NCBI GenBank assembly: GCA_002347475.1
Contig: DDXI01000179.1
Location: forward strand, 2,503-25,371
Origin: Peptococcaceae bacterium UBA2264
GTDB taxonomy: Bacteria; Bacillota; Desulfitobacteriia; Desulfitobacteriales; Desulfitobacteriaceae
Length of the DNA: 22,869 nt
Direction: 5' to 3'
The position numbers were made by a program, and so were the translations under genes. Below, in pieces: positions 14,469-22,068 of the stretch. Every line of letters starts with the position of its first letter. The first letter of the stretch is position 1. The notes below the pieces were generated by a model. That model saw only the letters and a program-made list of their open reading frames with translations, did no database searches and was not told the DNA's origin.

Positions 14469-15545
14469 TTAGACTTGATCTGCAGTATTTTCAGTACTCC
14501 TCTGACTCATAGCTTCCCGGAACAAACGGGCTCGCTGTTCATCCCGCTGACCGGGATTCAGTTCCCGATCAAGATTGTACTGCAGAGAACCGGGATGAGA
14601 ATTAACCAGTAAAGCAGTAAATTTTTGTATAACCGGAGGTAAAATACCCATATCGATTCCCATCTTATCAATGGACAACAAATGAATAGCATCTTCAGAA
14701 GTCAGCAACCGGGCATTCTGCAGGGTCCCGCGAGCTCGCCAAACCTTATCTTCCAGGGATAACTGGGCCTGCTTGAATAAAGCTTCCCTGGCCTGTAATT
14801 CACGTTCCACAATCTGACTTGTAACCGCCTCCAGGTGGACGACAATATCCTCTTCGCTTTTTCCCAGGGTTATCTGGTTAGAGACCTGATAGATATGGCC
14901 ATAGGCTTGAGAACCTTCGCCGTAAATTCCCCGCACAGCCAGACCAAGATGGGTTAAAGTTCCCAGTACCTGTTGGACCTGATTGCTCAGAGCCAATGCC
15001 GGCAGGTGAATCATCACTGAGGCGCGCATGCCCGTACCCACATTAGTCGGACAAGCAGTAAGGTAACCCAACGCTTCTTTATAAGCAAAATCGAGTTTAT
15101 CTTCCAGGGCATCATCCAGGGCATTAGCCAGACTATAAGTCACGGCAAGTCTGTTTCCTGGCAATAATACCTGCAGGCGAAGATGGTCTTCCTCATTGAC
15201 CATCACGGCACAGCGATGATCCTGGGCCAGGGCTACTCCCTGTGAACCCCCTGCTTTGATAAGGCCAGGGCTGATCAAGTGTTTTTCCAGAAGTACCTGT
15301 TGCTCTATTATGCTCAATTCAGCCAAAGACAAATAGGACAACTTCTCGTTTTCCACTTCGATATGCTGTAAGACCCCGGCTATATTTTCCTCGATCTTGT
15401 GGGCTTCTTCCGCTGCTAAAATATGAGGAAAAGGCAAACTGTCCAGATTGCGGGCCAAGCGCACTCTGCTGCTAAGCACTACAGGAGTATTTTCCGTTTC
15501 ATTCATCCAGAAACTGTGTTTCAGCAGAATATTTTTGCGTTCCAA
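14469..15545 (-). CDS. mcsB: Protein arginine kinase McsB
   Basis: McsB phosphorylates arginine side chains to mark proteins for ClpCP and inactivates CtsR under stress. The phosphagen-kinase fold is shown by VVLSSRVRLARN near the N-terminus, NEEDHLRLQVL with the catalytic acidic residues, and CPTNVGTGMRASVMIHLPAL with the active-site Cys near residue 165. The 358 aa length is close to the B. subtilis protein (363). The TTG at 15543-15545 is preceded by GGAGG at 8 nt; the GTG nine bases upstream overlaps that site. The gene overlaps the end of mcsA by 47 nt, which implies coupled translation of the two partners. Confidence 0.96.
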   Translation of the reverse strand: MERKNILLKHSFWMNETENTPVVLSSRVRLARNLDSLPFPHILAAEEAHKIEENIAGVLQHIEVENEKLSYLSLAELSIIEQQVLLEKHLISPGLIKAGGSQGVALAQDHRCAVMVNEEDHLRLQVLLPGNRLAVTYSLANALDDALEDKLDFAYKEALGYLTACPTNVGTGMRASVMIHLPALALSNQVQQVLGTLTHLGLAVRGIYGEGSQAYGHIYQVSNQITLGKSEEDIVVHLEAVTSQIVERELQAREALFKQAQLSLEDKVWRARGTLQNARLLTSEDAIHLLSIDKMGIDMGILPPVIQKFTALLVNSHPGSLQYNLDRELNPGQRDEQRARLFREAMSQRSTENTADQV

Positions 15546-16059
15546 CCTGCTCACCTCCCGCTTTCTGATCCATTTGTCTTATCTGATCGCGAATAACTGC
15601 CGCCTCCTCGAATTTTTCCTGCTGGATCAAGACCGCTAACATATCCTTTAACTTTTGTAATTCCATTTTATCCTTGATAGCTGCCCCCCGCCGCCGGGGA
15701 ATCTTGCCCACATGCTGCCCTCCCCCATGGATACGCCGCAGTAAGGACTCCAGCTGGGGCTCGAACTTATCATAACAAACACTGCAACCCAGTTTACCCG
15801 CGCTGGTTATTTGCGTGAAAGTCAGGCCGCAGCGGGGACACTTTTCTTCCTGGGGAAGCCCTGACTTCTCGGGCTTGGTCATAAAACCAAACAAAGCCTG
15901 CAAAAAATCCGGAACATCTGCACCGGGATGAATAAAAATATTCAGCTCCTGAATCTTCTGGGCACACTGTTCACATAAATTCTCTTCCTGAGTCTGCCCC
16001 TTAATAGTTTTTATTAAACGTACTTTGGCTTCACGTTGCTGACAATGCTGACAAAGCAT
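15499..16059 (-). CDS. mcsA: McsA, zinc-binding activator of McsB
   Basis: McsA stimulates McsB and helps control CtsR. Two zinc-finger halves are visible at the N-terminus (CQHC and CEQC), with a second set CPRC and CSVC in the middle (Cys about 74, 77, 92 and 95). A C-terminal UVR domain follows (MELQKLKDMLAVLIQQEKFE, then EAAVIRDQIRQ), which binds McsB/ClpC. The open frame begins at GTG 16068, but AGGAGG (16068-16073) sits 8 nt before ATG 16057-16059, so I use that start (186 aa). It begins 15 nt after the ctsR stop. Confidence 0.95.
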   Translation of the reverse strand: MLCQHCQQREAKVRLIKTIKGQTQEENLCEQCAQKIQELNIFIHPGADVPDFLQALFGFMTKPEKSGLPQEEKCPRCGLTFTQITSAGKLGCSVCYDKFEPQLESLLRRIHGGGQHVGKIPRRRGAAIKDKMELQKLKDMLAVLIQQEKFEEAAVIRDQIRQMDQKAGGEQVGTQKYSAETQFLDE

Positions 16060-16074
16060 GAGCCTCACCTCCTA

Positions 16075-16539
16075 TTACAAATCCTCCCGGCAAAGAGTTG
16101 CTAGAATATATTTCATTAAACTGGCACGCAACCTGTCTTGTTCGGGTACATCCCCCAGGCTTGTGCGGGAAAGAACAGCTTTAACGATGGCCGCTTCCCG
16201 CAGAGTGAGTATTTTTTCGTCCGTCAGCCTGGTAATCAGGCCCAGAGCTTGTTTATGCGAAAGCTGCTCTCCGATTAGCTGACGCATAGTCAATTGAAAC
16301 TGGCTTTGCGGACTGACTACAAGACGCACAATACGCAGATAGCCGCCACCGCCGCGGCGGCTCTCAACCATATAGCCGCGTTCAATCGTGAATCTGGTAT
16401 CCAGTACATAATTAATCTGGGATGGGGCACAGGAAAATTCATCAGCCAAAACAGCTCTCTGCAGAGTAACATATCCTTCTTCAGTTTCTTCCAGGATCTG
16501 CTTCAGATATTTTTCTATACGGTCTGCCATATTACCCAT
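16075..16539 (-). CDS. ctsR: Transcriptional repressor CtsR
   Basis: CtsR represses the class III heat-shock genes and is released on heat or by McsB. The winged helix-turn-helix includes FSCAPSQINYVLDTRFT and the DNA-wing and temperature-sensing glycine loop ESRRGGGGYLRIVR. The C-terminal domain runs from FQLTMRQLIGEQ to PEQDRLRASLMKYIL. The ATG at 16537-16539 gives 154 aa, the normal size, with AGGGAG 9 nt upstream; an open frame extends upstream to 16671 but runs through the operator and is not real. Two CtsR boxes precede the gene, so the operon is very likely autoregulated. Confidence 0.97.
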   Translation of the reverse strand: MGNMADRIEKYLKQILEETEEGYVTLQRAVLADEFSCAPSQINYVLDTRFTIERGYMVESRRGGGGYLRIVRLVVSPQSQFQLTMRQLIGEQLSHKQALGLITRLTDEKILTLREAAIVKAVLSRTSLGDVPEQDRLRASLMKYILATLCREDL

Positions 16540-16607
16540 ATTTATGCACTCCCTGATTTTCTTTTTTTTGGCGCTGTAGATTGAAGATGCTGTCCCTTCT
16601 AAAGCAG

Positions 16608-16640
16608 TGACCTTTCCTGACTTTATGACCTTTCCTGACC
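16608..16640 (-). promoter_or_regulatory. Two tandem CtsR operators
   Basis: On the minus strand, GGTCAGGAAAGGTCA (16626-16640) and AGTCAGGAAAGGTCA (16608-16622) each contain two RGTCA half-sites with the 10-bp period of the CtsR heptad repeat. They lie just downstream of the ctsR -10, covering roughly +5 to +37, where bound repressor would block initiation or early elongation. The two copies differ at one of 15 bases. The bases after GGTCA differ from the usual AAA. Confidence 0.88.
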
Positions 16641-16651
16641 TTCCTCCTTTT

Positions 16652-16680
16652 ATGATACCTCTTTTTAACAAAAATGCAAA
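16652..16680 (-). promoter_or_regulatory. Promoter of the ctsR-mcsA-mcsB-clpC-radA operon
   Basis: TTTGCA (16675-16680) lies 17 bp from TATCAT (16652-16657), directly upstream of the CtsR boxes. The hexamers are moderate matches to sigma-A; the placement next to the operators supports the call. The leader before ctsR is about 105 nt. No CIRCE (HrcA) element was seen. Confidence 0.65.
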
Positions 16681-16700
16681 CCTTACTTTGCAAATTATTT

Positions 16701-16752
16701 AAAAAAAGAAAGACTTACCCCTTAGTAAAAACCCAAGATGGTAAATCTTTCT
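16701..16752 (-). terminator. Rho-independent terminator after the universal stress protein
   Basis: On the minus strand AGAAAGATTTACC (16740-16752) pairs with GGTAAGTCTTTCT (16707-16719, one mismatch), followed by seven T (16701-16707). The pairing continues outward imperfectly (CAAATTATTTAA against TTAAATAATTG, 16691-16762), making an unusually long stem. It separates usp from the ctsR promoter. Confidence 0.85.
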
Positions 16753-16782
16753 TAAATAATTGTTTATTTTTAAGGCAAGTCC

Positions 16783-17211
16783 TTATCTGACAATCATGAC
16801 CGGACATTCGGCCCGCTGCAAAACTCTCTGACTAACGCTGCCCAGAACCGAGCCGGTAATAGGCCCATAGCCATGACTGCCCATTATAACCAGATCAATG
16901 TTTTCCTTTTGAATCTCATCCAAAATTATACTTACTGGATGCCCGGAGTCGATGCGTTTTTTCAGAGACACGCCGCTGGTATCAATTCCTGCTGTGGCTG
17001 CTTCCAAAACAAGTTCGGCATTGCGATCAAGTTCTTCCTGGGAAACAGTTATTCCATAGGACACTGTATAGCCCCAATAAGCCTGAGGGGTAAAGGTAAC
17101 ATGCAAAAGCTCTACTTCTGCCTTATACAGTTTTGCCATTTCCAGGGCAGTAATCAAAGCTCTTCTGGAATATTCCGAAGCATCGGTAGGAACCAAAATC
17201 TTTTTAAACAT
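16783..17211 (-). CDS. Universal stress protein (UspA family, ATP-binding type)
   Basis: This small cytoplasmic USP-fold protein has 142 aa. The first strand, KKILVPTDASEYSRRAL, and the nucleotide loop of pattern G-x2-G-x9-G(S/T) in GSHGYGPITGSVLGS (111-125) indicate the ATP-binding subclass. It is linked to stress survival in relatives; no specific partner can be named. AAGGAGG lies 7 nt before the ATG at 17209-17211; the GTG two codons upstream overlaps that spacing. It is followed by a strong terminator, and the region before it carries a TGGTATACCA palindrome. Confidence 0.93.
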   Translation of the reverse strand: MFKKILVPTDASEYSRRALITALEMAKLYKAEVELLHVTFTPQAYWGYTVSYGITVSQEELDRNAELVLEAATAGIDTSGVSLKKRIDSGHPVSIILDEIQKENIDLVIMGSHGYGPITGSVLGSVSQRVLQRAECPVMIVR

Positions 17212-17295
17212 TTTCACTCCTCCTTGCCAGTAAACTGAGTACCTGCTTTAATTAAATGGTATACCAATCCAGTTCCTTTGTCTATTTGAAAAAAA

Positions 17296-18489
17296 TTATG
17301 GGCGCACAATAATCGGATCTCTCCCGGCTGAGGTCAGATAACGGGCTCCCTCATCTCCCTCGACAACTACAATATCTTCATTGCCCACTGCCCCTATACC
17401 GGGGAAAATAAACTTGGGCTCAATCGCGATAACCATTCCGGAAACCAGCACCTCTTTGGAACCGCGGCCAAGAACAGGCAGCTCATCAAGCTCCAGGCCA
17501 ACACCATGGCCAATAAAACTTTTCCTGCTCTGGCCAAAACCCATCAAGTTTTGTTCATAAGGAGTGTTTTCCCTGACCCAAGTCACGATTTCCTCATATA
17601 CTTCCCCGCAAGTCCTGCCCGGTCGCAGAGCCTTACGCAGCTTTTCCTCAACCATCTTGGCAGTCTCATGGGCAGCGAGAAGCTCGGCTGGCAAATGACC
17701 AAGAGCCAGGATTCTGGTTTCATCGATATGGTAGCCGTTCATGGTTGTGATCAGATCGGCCACAATCGGCTCCCCTTCCTGGATCACAGCTCTCGAGGCT
17801 CCCTGGGGAAAAGCAAACGAGGCACCCTGACCGCTGATGGGGCCATCCAGATAACCTGTAACCGCCGCTCTCGGGCCTGTAATAATCGTGCCCGAATAAA
17901 ATTCAAAACCAAAAGCGCGAGTCCGGACCAAGCCTTCATGACCCAGGAGGCGGGCTTTTTGGTCCAGGATAGCTTCGACTTCTATTTCAGTCATACCTGG
18001 ATGCAAGATTTCCTGGGCGTAGGCCAGGACCTGGGGAAATATTTGGGCAGCTTCTGCCAAGCGAGCCAATTCCCACTCGGATTTCACAGCCCTCTGCAAA
18101 CGAATGAAGTAGGAAACATCAACAAAACGTCCTTCCGGAAAAGCCTTACGGAAGCGCTCATATTGGCTGACCGGCAAAACATCAAACTCCAGTCCTATTA
18201 CCTGAGGCAGAGGCAAATCAGAACCTTGAATCAGAGAGGGAATAACAGAAACTTTGCTCAGGGGTATAACACCCCAAAAAGTTTCCTCCTGAGCTCTGCC
18301 TACATCACGGTAAGCCATAACCACTGCTCTTCCAGCTTTTGGAATATAAAGATGTACATTTTGGGCTGTCCCACTATAATATAAAGTATCCGCCCTTTGT
18401 ACCAACAGTACCCCGTCTATGCCTTCTCTTCGCAAAGTTTCCTGTAATAAAAATACCCTTTGTCGCAATTCAGACACCGGAACTTTCAT
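17296..18489 (-). CDS. M24-family peptidase (Xaa-Pro aminopeptidase/dipeptidase-like)
   Basis: This 397-aa protein has an N-terminal creatinase-like domain (about 1-130) and a C-terminal pita-bread metallopeptidase domain. The two-metal ligands are recognisable: D245 (IVADL), D256 (GYHIDETR), H328 (IGHGVG), E357 (AIEPKF) and E371 (VGNEDIV). In most M24 peptidases the segment after the ligand His reads GL..HE; here it is GLELDELP, with Asp (335) in place of the second His. It may therefore be a peptidase with altered substrate preference or a related creatinase-type hydrolase. The start is ATG with GGAGG 6 nt upstream. The gene lies 84 nt upstream of the usp gene with no clear terminator between. 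Confidence 0.88.
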   Translation of the reverse strand: MKVPVSELRQRVFLLQETLRREGIDGVLLVQRADTLYYSGTAQNVHLYIPKAGRAVVMAYRDVGRAQEETFWGVIPLSKVSVIPSLIQGSDLPLPQVIGLEFDVLPVSQYERFRKAFPEGRFVDVSYFIRLQRAVKSEWELARLAEAAQIFPQVLAYAQEILHPGMTEIEVEAILDQKARLLGHEGLVRTRAFGFEFYSGTIITGPRAAVTGYLDGPISGQGASFAFPQGASRAVIQEGEPIVADLITTMNGYHIDETRILALGHLPAELLAAHETAKMVEEKLRKALRPGRTCGEVYEEIVTWVRENTPYEQNLMGFGQSRKSFIGHGVGLELDELPVLGRGSKEVLVSGMVIAIEPKFIFPGIGAVGNEDIVVVEGDEGARYLTSAGRDPIIVRP

Positions 18490-18510
18490 AGTTAGCCTCC
18501 TTTGCTTTAG

Positions 18511-18528
18511 AAATCAGAATTCAGATTT
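18511..18528. promoter_or_regulatory. Near-perfect palindrome between the divergent M24 and Nudix genes
   Basis: AAATC-A-GAATTC-A-GATTT is an 18-bp palindrome with one mismatched pair, about 20 bp upstream of the M24 peptidase start. On the plus strand four more pyrimidines follow, but no plus-strand gene ends here, so an operator is likelier than a terminator. No clear promoter hexamers were found beside it. Confidence 0.35.
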
Positions 18529-18605
18529 TTTAACTGTTCTCCTTAAGAGCATGCTTTTCCTGCAGGTGAATATGATTTCCTGTAATTTGCAATCAAGAAA
18601 GGACA

Positions 18606-19205
18606 ATGAATCCTATGCAAGCTGCCGAATTCCATTTTTGTCCGCAATGCGGAAGGCCCCTTGATAAATCCATGATCGGTGACCAACTGCGCAAAAACTG
18701 TTTGTATTGTTCCTTCGTTCATTGGGGAGAATTCTCCCTGGGAGTAGGAGGCATCCTCTGGCAGGAAAACAAGGTTTTGCTTGTCGAAAGGGCCGCTGAT
18801 CCCGGCAAGGGCCTCTGGACTATACCCGGAGGCTATGTTGAGCAAGGGGAACAGATCTATGAAGCCGTTAAACGGGAAATTCGGGAGGAAACAGGACTGT
18901 TCTCAGAACCTCAAGCACTAATTGCTGTTTGGGACTGGCCGGGAAACAAACACATGATCTATGTGGTCTTTTTAATGTGCCATCTTGGGGGAATCCTGCA
19001 GGCAGATCCGGCAGAAGTCAGTAATTTGGGCTTTTTTACTATCGAAGAATGCCACGGGATCAACATTACCGATCTGTCCCTGAAGTTAGTCCGGACCAGT
19101 TATGCCAATAGAACAGGCTTGAACCGGACAAGCGAAATAGAAGTGATCGGTAATTTAACGACCCTTTATCAGATTGACGGTAAAGCCTGGCCGGAAACTT
19201 CTTAA
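18606..19205 (+). CDS. Nudix hydrolase with N-terminal zinc ribbon
   Basis: This 199-aa protein begins with a zinc ribbon (C12, C15, C32, C35: CPQCGRPL and CLYCSF), followed by a Nudix domain. The Nudix box occupies 76-98, with G76, E82, R90, E91, E94, E95 and G97 all in place, so it should bind Mg and cleave a nucleoside-diphosphate-linked substrate. The zinc ribbon plus SLGVGGILWQENKVLLVER is like NADH- or ADP-ribose-type pyrophosphatases, but the substrate cannot be read. The ATG at 18606 has AAAGGA very close (2 nt); ATG 18615 is 11 nt away, so the start is uncertain by three codons. It diverges from the M24 peptidase and converges on rmuC. Confidence 0.9.
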   Translation: MNPMQAAEFHFCPQCGRPLDKSMIGDQLRKNCLYCSFVHWGEFSLGVGGILWQENKVLLVERAADPGKGLWTIPGGYVEQGEQIYEAVKREIREETGLFSEPQALIAVWDWPGNKHMIYVVFLMCHLGGILQADPAEVSNLGFFTIEECHGINITDLSLKLVRTSYANRTGLNRTSEIEVIGNLTTLYQIDGKAWPETS

Positions 19206-19229
19206 GTGCTGACGTCTTCCTGGCTTTAC
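19180..19229. repeat. Inverted repeat between the convergent Nudix and rmuC genes
   Basis: GTAAAGCC (19180-19187) and GGCTTTAC (19222-19229) are perfect 8-bp arms, with inner GGAA/TTCC also able to pair. A smaller TGGCT/AGCCA hairpin overlaps the right arm. The structure spans the Nudix stop codon. It lacks a T-run on either strand, so it is at best a weak bidirectional terminator. Confidence 0.35.
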
Positions 19230-19236
19230 AGCCAAA

Positions 19237-20649
19237 TTACGGCAGCTGCTCTCCAACTTCCGGCTGCAGTTCCTCAGCCTGGAGGGAACGGGTGGAAGTA
19301 TCAATCACCTCAGCCGGTTTAATATCTTCCCTGGTGGCGGCTCCCAGATCCTTAAGTTTCCGGGCTGACACCAGAACCCGGCCTTCCAGGGAACCGACCG
19401 CTTTGTTATAGGCTGCCACTGCTCCATCCAATCCTTTTCGGACATCTCCGAAATGATTGGCCAGAATTCTTACCCGATCATAGAGTTCTTTACCTAACTT
19501 ACTGATAGCTTCGGCATTTTCAGCCATTTTTTCCTGCCGCCAGCCATAGGCTATAGCCTTCAGCAAGGCAATCAAAGTTGTCGGCGTAGCCAGGATCACC
19601 TTCTGCCCCACTCCAAACTCAATCAGACCAGGATCTTGCTCCAGAGCAGCGCTGAAAAAGGTCTCTCCGGGTAAAAATAAAATGGCAAATTCCGGTGATA
19701 AATTGAACTGTTCCCAGTAGCTTTTGGCCCCCAACTGCGTGAGATGGGTACGAACCTGGCGGGCGTGCTCCCTGAGTTTTGCTGTGCGCGTTACTTCATC
19801 CCCTGCCTCCAGGGCTTCGAGGTAAGCTTGCAGGGGGGCCTTGGAATCAACAACTATGTTGCGGTTATTGGCAAGCCGGATGATCATATCAGGCCGCAAA
19901 CGTCCGTTTTCCGTATTGACAGAGGTCTGGCGGGTAAAATCACAATATTCCAGCATTCCGGCCAGTTCCACCACTCTTTGCAGCTGGATTTCCCCCCAGC
20001 GCCCCCGTACTGCCGGAGCCCTTAAGGCTTTGACCAAATTGGCAGTTTCCGACTGCAGCTGCGCTTGGGTCAGGGCTAAAGATTTGACTTGTTCAGTCAG
20101 CCCCGCATAAGCGCTTATCCGGGTATTTTCCATTTCCAGAATCTTGCCGTCAACCTTTTGCAGTGATTCTTTTAAAGGTTTAACAAGACTATCAATAGCT
20201 GTTTGGCGCATTTCCAAATCATATTTGGCCCCATCCTGAAACTTGGCCAAGGTAATCCGGGCCAAATCCAGAAATGATTGATTATTCATCTGCAGGGCTT
20301 CAGCTGAAAGAGCTTTGAAAGTATCGGACAGTTTTTCCTGGGCCTGGTTCAGAAGAGCCAGCTTTTCAGCAGCGACTTTTCGTTCCTCTTCCAGTCTGGT
20401 TTCCAATTCGGAAATTTTGGAGCATAAAGAGCTGGTCTCAGCCTGGAAGACTGAGATTTGGGAATCCCTGGACTCAAGAGCTGCTTCCAGTTCCAGGATC
20501 CGGGCATTTTTTGCGGCGCTTTCCTCCTGGGCTCTGGCTTTTTCATAACCTGCCTTGAGACTAGCCCTGACCAGCAGCCAGGCAAAAATGCCACCGGCAG
20601 CCAAGCCTGCTACCAGAAGCAGCACAGCTCCCCAATAATCTTTAGGCAA
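19237..20649 (-). CDS. rmuC: DNA recombination protein RmuC
   Basis: RmuC is a putative membrane-tethered nuclease that limits rearrangements at inverted repeats. In these 470 aa a single membrane helix (about 5-27) precedes a long coiled coil (about 35-115). The conserved core then has RGRWGEIQLQRVVELAGM (215-232), RPDMII (252-257) and VVDSK (266-270), which fits a PD-(D/E)xK nuclease centre. Further core blocks are FLPGETFFSAAL and ATPTTLIALLKAIAYGW. The TTG start at 20649 has AAGGAAG 9 nt upstream. It lies 85 nt after the UPF0178 gene. Confidence 0.94.
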   Translation of the reverse strand: MPKDYWGAVLLLVAGLAAGGIFAWLLVRASLKAGYEKARAQEESAAKNARILELEAALESRDSQISVFQAETSSLCSKISELETRLEEERKVAAEKLALLNQAQEKLSDTFKALSAEALQMNNQSFLDLARITLAKFQDGAKYDLEMRQTAIDSLVKPLKESLQKVDGKILEMENTRISAYAGLTEQVKSLALTQAQLQSETANLVKALRAPAVRGRWGEIQLQRVVELAGMLEYCDFTRQTSVNTENGRLRPDMIIRLANNRNIVVDSKAPLQAYLEALEAGDEVTRTAKLREHARQVRTHLTQLGAKSYWEQFNLSPEFAILFLPGETFFSAALEQDPGLIEFGVGQKVILATPTTLIALLKAIAYGWRQEKMAENAEAISKLGKELYDRVRILANHFGDVRKGLDGAVAAYNKAVGSLEGRVLVSARKLKDLGAATREDIKPAEVIDTSTRSLQAEELQPEVGEQLP

Positions 20650-20734
20650 TTTTATTCACTTCCTTAGTCAGCGTCAGTCATTGGCTGCTCAGGGCAATCA
20701 ACTTCAAGTGGAGTTGTCTTCCTCGCGAAATTTC

Positions 20735-21169
20735 TTACTCCTGGCGAATGATCTTCTGCAGACAAACCTCAAAACGACGATCGTCTTCAGGTGTTCTTTT
20801 CCGGGGGCCTTTGGTTCTGGTGCCTCCCCGGCGCAGCCGAGCTTTCACTTCCCTCTCTTCCATCAGAAACTCAATTGTATCTGAAGAGAACTCCCTGCCG
20901 GACGGACTTAGACATTTAGCTTTCTTACCCAGCAACATAGCTGCTAAACCCCAATCCTGGGTGACGGCAATATCCCCGGCAAGGGTCAGGTTTATCACCT
21001 TCAAATCTGCTTCCTGGGAAGCGTTCCCTACCATGATATGATAATCCGAGTTAATGTTGTGGTTAAAGCTGGCAACCGTCCAGACGGGCAAACTATGATC
21101 CCGGCCCAGTCTCAGGCAAATCTGCAAAACAGACCTTGGGCAGGCATCAGCATCGATTATAATCTTCAT
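20735..21169 (-). CDS. UPF0178 (YaiI/YqxD, DUF188) family protein
   Basis: This 144-aa protein has the family pattern throughout: DADACP (6-11), GNASQEADLKVI, GDIAVTQDWGLAAM, and the basic C-terminal motif RRGGTRTKGPRKRTPEDDRRF. The fold is PIN-like, with several conserved Asp residues that suggest a metal-dependent nuclease, but the cellular role is unknown. The ribosome binding site is weak (GGAG 11 nt before ATG 21169). It lies 51 nt after the YgjP-type gene and 85 nt before rmuC, in what is probably one operon. Confidence 0.93.
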   Translation of the reverse strand: MKIIIDADACPRSVLQICLRLGRDHSLPVWTVASFNHNINSDYHIMVGNASQEADLKVINLTLAGDIAVTQDWGLAAMLLGKKAKCLSPSGREFSSDTIEFLMEEREVKARLRRGGTRTKGPRKRTPEDDRRFEVCLQKIIRQE

Positions 21170-21220
21170 TGTAATTTAAACTCCATTTGAACCCCAAAAT
21201 AAGTTCTCTCAATCCTCTGC

Positions 21221-21943
21221 CTATATCTCTAAATCTCTCCCATGATCCTTCAGCCATTTCTGCCCCTGCCGGAAATCTTTCATATAAGCAGCCACTGTCT
21301 TCCAAAAATCCGGCGAATGATTCAAATATTTCAGATGAGCCAGCTCATGGATGATCAGATAGTCAATGACATATTCGGGAGCCATGATCACTTTCCAGTT
21401 AAGATTGATATTTCCCAGGGACGAACAACTTCCCCATTTAGTCTTTTGTTCCTTGACTCTTAAATCCCTGAAAACCACACCCATCAGCCCGGCATAATAA
21501 TTTAATTTCTCCCGGAATATTTTTCGGGCCTGCTTTTTATACCAAAAGATCAGTACCTCTTTAATATAATCCGAGCGTTTATCCCGCGGTGTTATTCCTG
21601 GAAGATAGATCTGCAAACTATCCTGCAACAAACATACCCTGATTGTTTTCTGTTCGTGCTCCTCAATGCCGATCGTCAGGTTCAGACCGCGATAGGGTAA
21701 TTTTTGACCGGATTTATAGACCTTGCCGGCTTGAATGGTTTGTTGTTCCTGCTGTTGCTGCCAGTGCCTGTATATCCAGTCTTGCTTGGCCAGCACAAAA
21801 TTCTCAACCTGCTGATCGGTTACTCCTCTGGGAACTGATACTTTTACTTCTCCCCGGACCAGGGATATTATCAGGCGCCGGGCCCGGGTGCTGACCCTGG
21901 TCTCAAAAGGAATAATCGTATCTCCAATTTTTATTTGACCCAT
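21221..21943 (-). CDS. YgjP/DUF45-family zinc metallopeptidase
   Basis: This 240-aa protein has the metallopeptidase motif HELAH (199-203), a third ligand H209 in YLNHSPDFW, and the family-specific WGSCSSLGNINLNWKVIMAP (170-189). The N-terminal part (RARRLIISLVRGEVKVSVPR) is typical of the family. Proteins of this type often act with restriction or repair functions, but no such genes are adjacent, so the substrate is unknown. GGAGG lies 4 nt before the ATG. The upstream intergenic region carries a perfect 26-bp palindrome that may regulate it. Confidence 0.92.
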   Translation of the reverse strand: MGQIKIGDTIIPFETRVSTRARRLIISLVRGEVKVSVPRGVTDQQVENFVLAKQDWIYRHWQQQQEQQTIQAGKVYKSGQKLPYRGLNLTIGIEEHEQKTIRVCLLQDSLQIYLPGITPRDKRSDYIKEVLIFWYKKQARKIFREKLNYYAGLMGVVFRDLRVKEQKTKWGSCSSLGNINLNWKVIMAPEYVIDYLIIHELAHLKYLNHSPDFWKTVAAYMKDFRQGQKWLKDHGRDLEI

Positions 21944-22042
21944 ACTCCCTCCGCCTCATCCTTCAGGGCTTTAGTCCAACTGTTTTTAATATTAAACTGC
22001 TTTTTCTCTTTTCGACTAACTGCCTTATACTGTCAGAGTAAC

Positions 22043-22068
22043 TGTATTCTATGAATTCATAGAATACA
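22043..22068. promoter_or_regulatory. Perfect 26-bp palindrome upstream of the YgjP-type gene
   Basis: The half-site TGTATTCTATGAA is followed at once by its exact reverse complement. A second inverted repeat, ACAATA-CC-TATTGT (22066-22079), overlaps its edge. On the minus strand TTGTAT (22065-22070) and TACAGT (22042-22047) flank the centre with a 17-bp spacer and could be -35 and -10, so the palindrome would overlap a promoter. No T-run follows on the minus strand, which argues against a terminator of hisJ. The binding protein is unknown. Confidence 0.55.

Noticed and set aside
17506..18384. A 292-codon open frame on the plus strand opposite the M24 peptidase
   Set aside because: It lies wholly antisense to a gene with clear motifs, has no ribosome binding site and its translation resembles no family. 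It is a shadow of the codon use of the real gene.
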